In this document: one piece after another, positions 6,769 to 14,862 of the stretch
Numbering within the stretch: the stretch's first letter is position 1
How the letters are laid out: each line of letters begins with the position of its first letter
Source of the DNA: Akkermansiaceae bacterium UBA1506
Lineage (GTDB): Bacteria > Verrucomicrobiota > Verrucomicrobiia > Verrucomicrobiales > DEV007
Direction of reading: 5' to 3'
Length of the DNA: 16,140 bases
Assembly: GCA_002323995.1 (NCBI GenBank)
Contig: DCQY01000030.1
Span: 32,778 to 48,917 of the forward strand
The notes under the pieces: generated by a model
What the model was told of the DNA's origin: nothing
What the model saw: the letters and a program-made list of their open reading frames with translations, nothing else
Database searches by the model: none
Translations under genes and position numbers: made by a program

Positions 6769-9189
6769 ATGCCTTCCTTCTTAATAGTCCCCAGTCATCC
6801 ACTCGCTACTCTCGCCTTCGCGAACGAGAGTTGGATTTGGGTTGCCATTATTTTCGGAACATCCTCTCTCTTCATCCTGACATTAACTTATCGAAAGTCG
6901 CCGCTGAGAGGGGTGCGTAAATTTCTCGCCGCTACCCTAAAACTAATTGGCCTTATTCTCCTCGCACTCATCCTAATTGAACCAGTGGTACTCGATGAGC
7001 TTCCAAAGAAAAATGCCAACGAAGTCGCTATTCTCGCCGATAACTCATCGGGGCTCAGAGTCGCGCTCGATCCTAGTAAACCCTCTCCTTCTAGGCAATT
7101 AAGCGACGCGCTCGTTGATTCTGAAAGCAGCCTCTATCCTGAGTGGCTCGCTCGGATCGACGATACGTTTCGACTGCAACCGTTCCTCTTCGATAGCAGC
7201 CTTCGCCGGGCAGACGAGTTCAGTGAACTCACTTTCACTGAAAACCGGTCTGACCTCGCCACGGCCCTCAGCCGACTAAGTCAACGATTCGATAGACGCC
7301 CGCTGGCCGCCGTCATCGCCTTTACCGACGGGAACGCCACCGATTCTGGGGATCTCGACGCCATGCTTGAAGCGTGGTCTAAGAATGAAGTCAAGGCAAG
7401 CGTTCCCATCTACCCTGTCATCCTCGGAGATCCCGCTCCTACAGCTCACGACCTTTCGATCAGCCACCTAACCGCCGAGACCACTCAATTCGAAGATGCC
7501 TTAGTCACTCTCAATATCGAAGCCACAGCGCGCGGAGATTTTGCCGATCCCGTTGAAATAGTTGCCTCTAACGAGGAGGGTAAGGTGCTGGCAGTTAAAG
7601 AAGTTGTCTTTCCTAAGCCACTACCGAATGGCCCGATCTCAAGAACTCTACCGGTTCGCCTGCAGCTCTCTGCGATGCCTCCTGGAGTTTCCTTTCTCAA
7701 GGTGACCATTCGACAATCTGCCGATAACCCCTTAAAAGAAGTCACCGAGCTCAATAATGAAAGGCGAATCTCGGTAAATCGCGGAACCGGCCCGTATCGA
7801 ATACTCTACGTGAGCGGCCGCCCCAACTGGGAATACAAGTTTCTGCGTCGTTCCCTCTCAATGGATTCTGAGATCGAACTTGTTGGTCTCATCCGAATCG
7901 CTAAACGCGAACCAAAATTTGAGTGGCGCGGTCGGACTGGAGAAAGCAGTAATCCCCTCTTCCGCGGGTTTCGCAGTGAAATTCCGGAAGAAACTAACCA
8001 GTATGACGAACCGGTTCTTGTCCGGTTAAATGTCGGCAATCCGAGCGAACTCAGGGACGGTTTCCCAAAATCTGCCGAAGACCTCTTTAACTCCTACAAA
8101 GCTATTGTTATAGACGATCTTGAAGCTGACTTTTTCACGCAGGAGCAACTAGAACTCATCGACCAGTTCGTATCCCGGCGTGGCGGCACCCTCCTTATGC
8201 TGGGCGGCCAGGAATCGTTTCAATTGGGCGGATGGAACAACACTCCTGTCGGTCGCGTTCTCCCGGTCTATCTAGACAGGCTTCGCCTGAGCACCCCTTC
8301 ACTAGAGGCATCCTACAATTTAACGCGAGAGGGCTGGCTCGAGCCATGGATGAGACTTCGATCCAGCAAAGAAGCTGAGACCAATCGCCTCGCCTACATG
8401 ACGCCATTTTTTGCTGTCAACCAGATCTCAGCGATCAAACCTGGATCCAGCATTCTATCCACCGTCGTAGACAGCGAACGCCGCACCCATCCGGCCATCG
8501 TCACACAACGCTATGGCGAAGGTAAATCAGGCGCTGTCACGATCGCAGACTTCTGGCGCTGGGGCATGAAGGATTCAGAACAGCAGGAAAACCTCGCCAG
8601 ATCCTGGCGTCAATTGGTGCGTTGGTCGGTCAATGAAGTTCCCTCCCGCGTCAGTCTAGAAAAGGAAGAAGTGAATTCTGGTCCACTGCCAGTCACCAAA
8701 CTATCGGTTCGCGTTCAGACAGAAACCTTTGAACCTCAGGATGACGCTACCGTCTTCCTGACCGTGACTCATCAAGACGGAGAAACTTCCTCCATTTCCG
8801 GAGAGCCATCCCTAAAAGAACCGGGGCTCTTTACCGCTGAATACGCATCCAAAAATCCATCCAGCTATCGCATTCATGCGTCCGTGCTAGACGGCGAGGG
8901 GAAAGAAATCGGCATCGACGAAACTGCACGAACCACTAATCCAGAAGCCAATGAGTTCGCCCAACTTGGCCCCAACGATCCTATCCTTGAACGGATTGCC
9001 TCAGCTACTGGCGGCGAGGTGCTCCAAGTCGACGAATTACAGCGACTCCCTGCCCTTCTTAAAACACTCGACCTACCCGTTTCTGAAGTCCGTCAACGAC
9101 CGCTCTGGCACACACCTTGGCTATTTTTAATCGCCCTTGCCTGCTTCCTCGGAGAATGGGGGCTCCGTCGCCGAGAGGGTATCCTTTAA
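6769..9189 (+). CDS. Membrane protein with degenerate VWA domain and glutamine-amidotransferase-like domain
   Basis: This 806-aa protein starts with two membrane helices (about residues 21-40 and 55-72). A VWA-like domain follows in which the metal site is altered: D91-N-S93-S-G95 instead of DxSxS, with T165 and D187 (AFTDG) in the other positions. A middle region has the pattern YRILYVSGRPNWEYKFLRR (about 343-361) and, after KAIVIDDLEADFF (about 444), RRGGTLLMLGG followed by a Gly-rich turn, typical of the glutamine-amidotransferase-like domain of large VWA membrane proteins. No nucleophilic Cys is visible in that turn, so it is probably non-catalytic. A last membrane helix (about 783-798) ends in RRREGIL. 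The gene lies 30 nt after the DUF4175-like gene and 10 nt before the next, as in an operon. With the BatA-like protein it makes a pair of membrane VWA proteins around the coiled-coil partner. Confidence 0.82.
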   Translation: MPSFLIVPSHPLATLAFANESWIWVAIIFGTSSLFILTLTYRKSPLRGVRKFLAATLKLIGLILLALILIEPVVLDELPKKNANEVAILADNSSGLRVALDPSKPSPSRQLSDALVDSESSLYPEWLARIDDTFRLQPFLFDSSLRRADEFSELTFTENRSDLATALSRLSQRFDRRPLAAVIAFTDGNATDSGDLDAMLEAWSKNEVKASVPIYPVILGDPAPTAHDLSISHLTAETTQFEDALVTLNIEATARGDFADPVEIVASNEEGKVLAVKEVVFPKPLPNGPISRTLPVRLQLSAMPPGVSFLKVTIRQSADNPLKEVTELNNERRISVNRGTGPYRILYVSGRPNWEYKFLRRSLSMDSEIELVGLIRIAKREPKFEWRGRTGESSNPLFRGFRSEIPEETNQYDEPVLVRLNVGNPSELRDGFPKSAEDLFNSYKAIVIDDLEADFFTQEQLELIDQFVSRRGGTLLMLGGQESFQLGGWNNTPVGRVLPVYLDRLRLSTPSLEASYNLTREGWLEPWMRLRSSKEAETNRLAYMTPFFAVNQISAIKPGSSILSTVVDSERRTHPAIVTQRYGEGKSGAVTIADFWRWGMKDSEQQENLARSWRQLVRWSVNEVPSRVSLEKEEVNSGPLPVTKLSVRVQTETFEPQDDATVFLTVTHQDGETSSISGEPSLKEPGLFTAEYASKNPSSYRIHASVLDGEGKEIGIDETARTTNPEANEFAQLGPNDPILERIASATGGEVLQVDELQRLPALLKTLDLPVSEVRQRPLWHTPWLFLIALACFLGEWGLRRREGIL

Positions 9190-9199
9190 CTTTAATTTC

Positions 9200-10171
9200 A
9201 TGATTCAATTCTTCACAGGGTTCCTCATTTTTATCGCCATCGCATCAACCGCGGCAAAAGCGGATGATAATGAGCTGGAGATCATCGCTATCGTTAGTAC
9301 GCCTGGCATCGATACCTACAAAACCATCTTCCACAAAGCAGCGAACAAGTGGCGCAAGGCAGCAGCGCTGGGTCACGTATCCATCACTGTGATTGGTCAA
9401 GATCCCATTCCGGAAGGAGAGCAAGCCAACGACGCCGAACTTCTCAAACAGGCGATTAAAAACTCCGCTGCCCCTGAACTTTGGATCGTTCTCATCGGGC
9501 ATGGATCATTCGACGGTCGGGATGCGAAGTTCAATGCACGTGGCCCCGACTTTACCGACAACGAATTTGCCTCATGGCTGGTCAATCGTGAGGGCGATAC
9601 CGCGGTGATCAATACCACTTCAGCGAGCGGTTCATTTCTCCCGGAACTCTCAGGCCCCAACCGGATCATCATTACCGCCACCCAGAATGAAGGTGAGATC
9701 GACTATGCCCGCTTCGGTAACTACTTCCCCGATGCTATTGCAGGAGCTGCCGAAGCCGATCTCGACAATGATAATCAGGTCTCGCTGCTGGAAAGCTTCA
9801 TTTTTGCTTCCAAGGAAGTCGCACGATTTTACGAGAACGAAGGCCGCATCGCCACCGAGCATGCCCTCATCGACGATAACGGAGACGGCAAAGGGTCCCG
9901 AGCTGAATGGTATGAAGGTACCACCGCAACTCGGGTCGTTGCTGATAGTGCAGAGCCTGACGGTGAACTCGCCGGTCAGAAGGTTCTCGTAAAAAATGAT
10001 TTCGAACGCCGCCTCACTGTTGAGCAGCGGAAGGAACGCGACACCCTAGAGCGACGAGTCAAACAATTACGTCGCCAACGCAATACCCTGGAAGAAGAGG
10101 CTTACTACACCGAGTTGGAGTCCCTGCTTCTTCGCCTAGCGAAAATCTACGAGGACGTAGGCGACAGCTAA
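9200..10171 (+). CDS. Secreted peptidase C13/caspase-fold protein, probably catalytically dead, with EF-hand-like loops
   Basis: This 323-aa protein starts with a hydrophobic signal peptide (cut likely after AKA, residues 19-21), although its n-region lacks Lys/Arg. The core resembles legumain (C13) and caspase-like proteases: a beta strand ending in IVLIGHGSFDG with the His of the dyad at H101, and a second strand ending in INTTSASGSF, where legumains have a catalytic Cys in C-x-S-G. Here S141 occupies that place. Two loops have EF-hand spacing: D187, D189, D191, E198, and D225, N227, D229, G230, E236. The C-terminal third is a charged helical region (about 270-320). ATG 9200 is chosen over an upstream in-frame codon at 9137 because it puts the signal peptide at the N-terminus, 10 nt after the previous stop. 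The family assignment is from motif recognition; loss of protease activity is inferred from the missing Cys. Confidence 0.72.
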   Translation: MIQFFTGFLIFIAIASTAAKADDNELEIIAIVSTPGIDTYKTIFHKAANKWRKAAALGHVSITVIGQDPIPEGEQANDAELLKQAIKNSAAPELWIVLIGHGSFDGRDAKFNARGPDFTDNEFASWLVNREGDTAVINTTSASGSFLPELSGPNRIIITATQNEGEIDYARFGNYFPDAIAGAAEADLDNDNQVSLLESFIFASKEVARFYENEGRIATEHALIDDNGDGKGSRAEWYEGTTATRVVADSAEPDGELAGQKVLVKNDFERRLTVEQRKERDTLERRVKQLRRQRNTLEEEAYYTELESLLLRLAKIYEDVGDS

Positions 10172-10200
10172 TATTCCCTCTGCCATAATTGGTAGGACGG

Positions 10201-11490
10201 ATGAAATTCACAGAACAACTCAAGCAGCAGTCACGCCTATCCTTAGGTGGGCAATACCTTGCCGTTATCCTGTTCGCTCTACTGATCGCAGGAATGCTTG
10301 TCGCCAAAACCGATCCCGCCTGGCTGAGTTGGCTAATAGCCTCATTCGCTGCTGCCGGGTTCGCCGTTACGCTCTCCTGGAATAAAAAAGAGGGACCTAA
10401 AGAGTCCGAGGAGGAAGAACTCGCCGAGATTGCCCGCCAGGCCATTCGCAACGAAGCGACGCGCCTTGAGAAAAAACGTCATGAGTTGGAGAAGGTGCTA
10501 ATCGCCTACGGCGAGTGGATGGAACTCCCCGACTACAAGATGCTTCAAACCATCAACTGGCAGAACGAGGCCCATCAACAGATGGATCACCGCGTTGCCA
10601 AGCTGATCGATGATGAAGCCGATCGCATGCTTCAGGTCTACTCATCAGGAGAGTATTGGAAAGACGGCAAGTTTGAGGGGAGAAAGGCCCTACTTGACTT
10701 GATCGAGTTCACCGAATCGATTGCCCGCCTTTATCAGCCTGAGTCGGAACGACCCCTACTGGAGCTCAATATGGAGAGCCTGTTGCGCTCTATCAATCGC
10801 GCCTCCCTTCAGATCATTCTTTTGCTCGAGGAACTGCCCATCGTTGAAGTCAAAGAAATGAACCTTCGTAAGGTGACCGACAGCGTGCGCAAGGCGAGTA
10901 AAGTCTACAAGAAATACGAAGAGCTTCAACCCATCCTCAAACCAGTTCGCTACCTCTGGCAGGGCAGTAAACTCTTTCTAGCCTCGAACCCGTTGCTCGC
11001 TGCCGGATGGATTGCCGGATCCGAGGTTCTCTGGAAAGGTGGCAAGGCCATCGGAAAGAAAGCGATGGATGCTTACCTGCTTAGCTTTGTTCGCCAGACG
11101 CTGGGTATTATTGCGTGGGAGACCGCCAGCCTTTATGACTCGACCCACCGCTACCGGAATCCCGACTGGCTTTATGGCGTCGAAATCGCCCATCTCCTGA
11201 GCCGTTTCGATGCGACTCAGGATGCGCTCCGAGAAGCTTTCCAGGAAATCGAGAGACTCCCTCTCCAGAGCAGCTACGATCGCCTTTTTCTTTATCGCTG
11301 TATTGCGCAGAACGTAAGCCCGAAGCCCAAGTATTTTGCGCAGCCGGGGTTACTGACAAACGAATTAAAGCAGCAACTCTACGATCAACTGGATACCTTC
11401 TATGAGAAAATAATCTCCGCTAATGTCGCCGTCGACAACGAGGAGACGAGAAAATGGCGCGAAGGTCTCGAGGACCGGTTGGGGATCTAA
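10201..11490 (+). CDS. Membrane protein of unknown family, last gene of the VWA operon
   Basis: I do not recognise this 429-aa protein. It has two N-terminal membrane helices (about residues 18-35 and 41-59), then a charged helix (61-105) rich in Glu/Lys/Arg with coiled-coil character, and a mostly helical body. A Gly-rich, moderately hydrophobic segment (about 254-288) with glycines at 269, 273, 280, 281 and 285, followed by Lys, could touch or enter a membrane. Trp/Tyr-rich patches follow (WETASLYD, 307-314; RYRNPDW, 317-323), which may be family-conserved. ATG 10201 has an AGGA (10194-10197) only 3 nt upstream; an in-frame TTG at 10189 would add four residues. It lies 29 nt after the C13-like gene on the same strand and is presumably co-transcribed. 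A partner role with the secreted C13-like protein or the VWA proteins is inference from position only. Confidence 0.7.
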   Translation: MKFTEQLKQQSRLSLGGQYLAVILFALLIAGMLVAKTDPAWLSWLIASFAAAGFAVTLSWNKKEGPKESEEEELAEIARQAIRNEATRLEKKRHELEKVLIAYGEWMELPDYKMLQTINWQNEAHQQMDHRVAKLIDDEADRMLQVYSSGEYWKDGKFEGRKALLDLIEFTESIARLYQPESERPLLELNMESLLRSINRASLQIILLLEELPIVEVKEMNLRKVTDSVRKASKVYKKYEELQPILKPVRYLWQGSKLFLASNPLLAAGWIAGSEVLWKGGKAIGKKAMDAYLLSFVRQTLGIIAWETASLYDSTHRYRNPDWLYGVEIAHLLSRFDATQDALREAFQEIERLPLQSSYDRLFLYRCIAQNVSPKPKYFAQPGLLTNELKQQLYDQLDTFYEKIISANVAVDNEETRKWREGLEDRLGI

Positions 11491-11644
11491 TCCAACATGG
11501 CCTCCAAATTCTGAGCAAGCTCTTGGTGATCAGCAACAATAAACACTAACACTACAATAATTTGAAAGCTTCAGGTAATCCCTATTAGTCTAATTAAGTG
11601 CACCTTCGGACGCAATCCTCCCGAAATGGCTGAACCAAAGAAAC

Positions 11645-11668
11645 CCTGGGCCTCAGGTAAGGTCCAGG
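11645..11668. terminator. Hairpin between convergent operons, possible bidirectional terminator
   Basis: CCTGGGCC (11645-11652) pairs with GGTCCAGG (11661-11668) across an 8-nt loop. In + strand RNA all eight pairs form with one G-U; in - strand RNA one A-C mismatch remains, but GTTTCTTT follows directly. It lies 50 nt beyond the tpiA stop and 155 nt beyond the stop of the + strand operon, so it more likely ends the tpiA transcript. The rest of 11491-11717 holds no recognisable gene. Confidence 0.45.
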
Positions 11669-11717
11669 ACTCTGTAATTTTGTTTGAACCGCACACGGCG
11701 GCCCGGCCATCGGCTTA

Positions 11718-12485
11718 TCACCCTCCAATACCAGCGCTGACAATCTCAGCAAAACTCTGAGGGTCGAGGCTAGCACCACCGACGAGAAAACCATCGATGT
11801 CTTCGCGGCCGATCAGGTCCGCCGCGTTGCCAGGCTTCACCGAACCACCATATTGGATGCGGGTTGCAGCAGCGACTTCTTCACGGAAAATCTTGGCAAG
11901 AACCGAACGCACGAACGCCTGCGTGTCCTGGGCCTGCTCAGGCGTTGCGGTGACTCCGGTTCCAATGGCCCAGACAGGCTCATAGGCGATGACCACGTCG
12001 CCCATCTGCTCAATCGTCACGTCGGCAAGGCTACCCTCGAGTTGAGTCGTGAGAACGCTCTCGAGTTGGCCGCCTTCGCGCTCTTCGAGAGACTCACCAA
12101 TGCAGAGAATCGGCTTCAAATCAGCCGATAAAGCGGCGTGTACTTTCTTGTTGATGACCGCGTCGTCCTCTCCGTAAAGAGAGCGGCGCTCGCTATGACC
12201 AAGAATGACGTATTCCGTGTTGATTTCCTTGAGCATGGCGGCACTGGTCTCACCAGTAAAAGCACCGGACGCCTCGTGTGACATGTTCTGAGCGGAAAGA
12301 GCAACAGCCGAGTTTGGTGTGATAAGCTCGGAAGCTTTCGGCATCGCGATGAAAGAGGGAGCAATCACGATATCAACAGCAGTAGCTTCGCTGAAGGTGT
12401 TGAGGAAAGGATCGAGGAAGGCTGCCGCCTCGCTAGGCGTCATGTTCATCTTCCAGTTAGCGGCAATGATGTTTTTACGGCTCAT
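11718..12485 (-). CDS. tpiA: Triosephosphate isomerase
   Basis: This 255-aa TIM-barrel enzyme interconverts dihydroxyacetone phosphate and glyceraldehyde 3-phosphate in the cytoplasm. All key residues are present: N10 and K12 in AANWKMN, the electrophile H97 in LGHSERR, the catalytic base E169 in AYEPVWAIGTG, and the phosphate-binding GGSVKPGNA near the C-terminus. Length is normal for bacteria. ATG 12485 gives the family N-terminus (MSRKNIIAANWKMN); longer in-frame starts would add 17 unsupported residues. No Shine-Dalgarno is visible. It lies 57 nt after pgk with no terminator between, so the two are probably co-transcribed. Confidence 0.97.
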   Translation of the reverse strand: MSRKNIIAANWKMNMTPSEAAAFLDPFLNTFSEATAVDIVIAPSFIAMPKASELITPNSAVALSAQNMSHEASGAFTGETSAAMLKEINTEYVILGHSERRSLYGEDDAVINKKVHAALSADLKPILCIGESLEEREGGQLESVLTTQLEGSLADVTIEQMGDVVIAYEPVWAIGTGVTATPEQAQDTQAFVRSVLAKIFREEVAAATRIQYGGSVKPGNAADLIGREDIDGFLVGGASLDPQSFAEIVSAGIGG

Positions 12486-12542
12486 ATTAGTAGCTTTTTT
12501 GTAGTTTAGCGTTTTGAGAGACTTAATCCTGTTCAATATTAA

Positions 12543-13748
12543 TTACTTATCGTCGAGGGCGGCAATTCCGGGTAGTTCTTTACCTTCGAGGAGTTCGAGG
12601 GACGCGCCGCCTCCAGTGGACATGTGGTCCATCTTTTCTCCGAATCCGAACTGATTGGCCGCCGTAACGGAATCCCCTCCACCGACGATAGTAATGGCGT
12701 CTTCGTTGGCTGAAATAGCAGCACCGACAGCCTTAGTTCCTATATCGAAGCCGCGCTTCTCGAATACACCCATGGGTCCGTTCCAGATCACAGTGCCCGC
12801 CTTGGCAATGGCGGCGGAGAATTCTTCAATCGCTTTGTCGCCGATATCGATACCCTCACGGTCAGCAGGAATCGAACCACCCTCTTCCCAAGGAGCAGTC
12901 ACCTCGGTCGGCATATCGTCGCCGAAGTCTTCGGTATAACGGGTATCAGCTGGGAGCAGAAACTCGGTATTATTCGCTTTGGCGGTCTCGATAATGTCGA
13001 GAGCCATCTGACGGGCTTCCGGAGTGTTCTCCACAAAACTCTTACCGACTTCGTATCCCTGAGCGAGACGGAAAGTGGTTCCCATGGCGCCACCGATGAT
13101 AAAAGCATCTGCCTTGTCCATGAGGCGCTCAAGGATCTTGATCTTATCTGAGACTTTGGCTCCGCCCATGATCACGACGAAAGGACGCTGGGGCTCTTCG
13201 AGTTTGGTCACGAGAAACTCGAGTTCTTTCTCGATGAGAAAACCCATCACGCAGGTATCGATGAACTCAGTGACACCAGCAGTAGAAGCGTGGGCACGGT
13301 GAGCGGTGCCGAAAGCATCGTTCACATAGATGTCGCCGTGGGCGGCAAGCTGCTTTGAGAACTCGGCATCATTAGCCGTCTCACCTGCGTAGAAACGCAC
13401 ATTCTCGAGCAGAAGAACTTCTCCGTCCTTAAGATCAGCAACCGCGGCTTCAGCATCAGCTCCAACGCAGTCGGCAACGAATTTCACGTTCGCGGGGATC
13501 AATTCACCAAGGCGATCAGCAGCGGGTTTCAAAGAGAACGCCGGATTTTTTTCCCCTTTCGGGCGCCCCAGATGAGACATTAGGATAACGCGACCGCCCG
13601 CGCTAGTGAGGTGCTCAATCGACGGGATCGCCGCCTTGATGCGAGTGTCGTCAGTGATGTTGCCGTCGTCATCGAGAGGCACGTTAAAATCGACACGCAT
13701 AAGAGCGCGCTTACCGGCAGGATCGATGTCGCTGATAGAAAGTTTCAT
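12543..13748 (-). CDS. pgk: Phosphoglycerate kinase
   Basis: This 401-aa cytoplasmic enzyme transfers phosphate from 1,3-bisphosphoglycerate to ADP. Recognisable motifs run the full length: RVDFNVP (18-24) and SHLGRP (58-63) for substrate binding, LLLENVRF (112-119), NDAFGTAHRAHAS (143-155), GGAKVSDKI (195-203), NGPMGVFE (323-330) and the nucleotide-binding GGGDS (356-360), then HMSTGGGASLELLEGKELPG (375-394). ATG 13748 matches the usual N-terminus; an in-frame ATG at 13775 would add nine residues and lies directly beside the T-run of the gapA terminator. No Shine-Dalgarno is visible. The gene sits between gapA and tpiA, but the terminator at 13778-13812 separates it from gapA, so it may rely on read-through or on a promoter in the gapA 3' end. 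Confidence 0.97.
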   Translation of the reverse strand: MKLSISDIDPAGKRALMRVDFNVPLDDDGNITDDTRIKAAIPSIEHLTSAGGRVILMSHLGRPKGEKNPAFSLKPAADRLGELIPANVKFVADCVGADAEAAVADLKDGEVLLLENVRFYAGETANDAEFSKQLAAHGDIYVNDAFGTAHRAHASTAGVTEFIDTCVMGFLIEKELEFLVTKLEEPQRPFVVIMGGAKVSDKIKILERLMDKADAFIIGGAMGTTFRLAQGYEVGKSFVENTPEARQMALDIIETAKANNTEFLLPADTRYTEDFGDDMPTEVTAPWEEGGSIPADREGIDIGDKAIEEFSAAIAKAGTVIWNGPMGVFEKRGFDIGTKAVGAAISANEDAITIVGGGDSVTAANQFGFGEKMDHMSTGGGASLELLEGKELPGIAALDDK

Positions 13749-13777
13749 TGAGAAAGCTGTGTTGCTATTTGGCATTC

Positions 13778-13812
13778 AAAAAAAACGCCCGCCAACTGTG
13801 CAGTCGGGGGCG
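13778..13812 (-). terminator. Intrinsic terminator after gapA
   Basis: On the - strand a GC-rich hairpin is followed by eight T. The arms lie at 13786-13797 and 13802-13812: seven outer GC pairs with one bulged base, then an A-C mismatch and a short inner ACT/AGT stem closed by a 4-nt loop. The run of A at 13778-13785 reads as T8 in the transcript. It starts 33 nt after the gapA stop and ends 29 nt before the pgk ATG. Confidence 0.85.
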
Positions 13813-13845
13813 CTTCTTTCAAAAGGTTCGTGGTTCGAAAAAGCC

Positions 13846-14844
13846 TTAGAGGCTACCGCCAACAAGTTCCATGGCGTCGACTGCACGGTTGGAGTAACCC
13901 CACTCGTTGTCGTACCAGCCAACAACCTTGACGAAGTTACCCTGGGCCATGGTCGTGTCCGCATCGAGGATACAAGAATGAGGATCGCCCACGATGTCCT
14001 TGAGGACGAGAGGATCCTCGCTGTAGTGGAAAATCCCCTTGAGAGGGCCCTCGGCGGCTTCCTTGTAAGCAGCGTTAATTTCTTCAACAGTCGCTTCATT
14101 CTTGAGAATGGCGCTGAAGTCAGTCACGGAACCGGTAGGAGTTGGAACGCGGAACGCGCCACCCTGAAGCTTACCATTCAATTCGGGAATCACGAGGCCG
14201 ATGGCCTTGGCCGCACCCGTACTTGAAGGGATGATGTTCTCAGCAGCGGTGCGAGCGCGGCGGAGATCACTGTGGGGAGCGTCGAGGACTCGCTGGTCAC
14301 CGGTGTAGGAGTGAATCGTGCTCATGAAGCCCTTCTCAACACCAAAAGTATCGTTGAGGACTTTCACCATGGGTGCGAGACAGTTGGTGGTGCAGGAAGC
14401 GTTGGAAATAATGTGGTGCTCTGCTGGATTGTAAAGCTCATGGTTGATACCGATGCAGAAAGTGAGATCGGGCTCCTTCGCAGGAGCAGAAATAATTACT
14501 TTTTTAGCACCAGCTTCGATGTGCTTACCAGCACCGGCACGGTCCACGAAGAAACCGGTGGATTCGAGAACAACATCCACTCCCTTATCGCCCCAGCCCA
14601 AAGCAGCAGGGTCTCGTTCTGCGGTAGTGATGATCCGATGACCATTCACCGTGATGGACTCATCATCGTAGTCGACGGTGCCGTCGAAACGCCCCTGAGT
14701 GGAGTCATACTTGAGCAGGTGCGCTAGCGTTTTGTTGTCAGTCAGATCGTTGATCGCAACGACTTTTTTGAGTTGTTCGTCGGACATGGCGCGCAAAACA
14801 TTGCGCCCAATCCGTCCAAATCCGTTAATTCCGTAGGTTGCCAT
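13846..14844 (-). CDS. gapA: Glyceraldehyde-3-phosphate dehydrogenase, NAD-type
   Basis: This 332-aa enzyme oxidises glyceraldehyde 3-phosphate to 1,3-bisphosphoglycerate with NAD. The Rossmann motif NGFGRIGR is at 7-14, and an acidic D33 after the second strand (AINDLTD) fits NAD preference. The catalytic Cys is C151 in NASCTTNCLAP and its partner is H178 in MSTIHSYTGDQ. The C-terminal WYDNEWGYSNR segment is intact. ATG 14844 gives the standard start MATYGINGFGRIGR; an upstream in-frame TTG would add four residues. No Shine-Dalgarno is visible. A perfect 14-bp palindrome lies 18 nt upstream of the start, a likely control site, and a terminator follows the gene. First gene of the gapA-pgk-tpiA cluster. 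Confidence 0.97.
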   Translation of the reverse strand: MATYGINGFGRIGRNVLRAMSDEQLKKVVAINDLTDNKTLAHLLKYDSTQGRFDGTVDYDDESITVNGHRIITTAERDPAALGWGDKGVDVVLESTGFFVDRAGAGKHIEAGAKKVIISAPAKEPDLTFCIGINHELYNPAEHHIISNASCTTNCLAPMVKVLNDTFGVEKGFMSTIHSYTGDQRVLDAPHSDLRRARTAAENIIPSSTGAAKAIGLVIPELNGKLQGGAFRVPTPTGSVTDFSAILKNEATVEEINAAYKEAAEGPLKGIFHYSEDPLVLKDIVGDPHSCILDADTTMAQGNFVKVVGWYDNEWGYSNRAVDAMELVGGSL

Positions 14845-14862
14845 ATGGTAATACAAACGTGT

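Noticed and set aside
11491..11717. Small gene between the convergent operons
   Set aside because: The ATG at 11497 stops after five codons; the region is short, AT-rich and fits a terminator spacer.
13606..14226. + strand open frame of 206 codons across pgk start, terminator and gapA end
   Set aside because: Antisense to two certain glycolytic genes and runs through their terminator; a shadow of codon bias.
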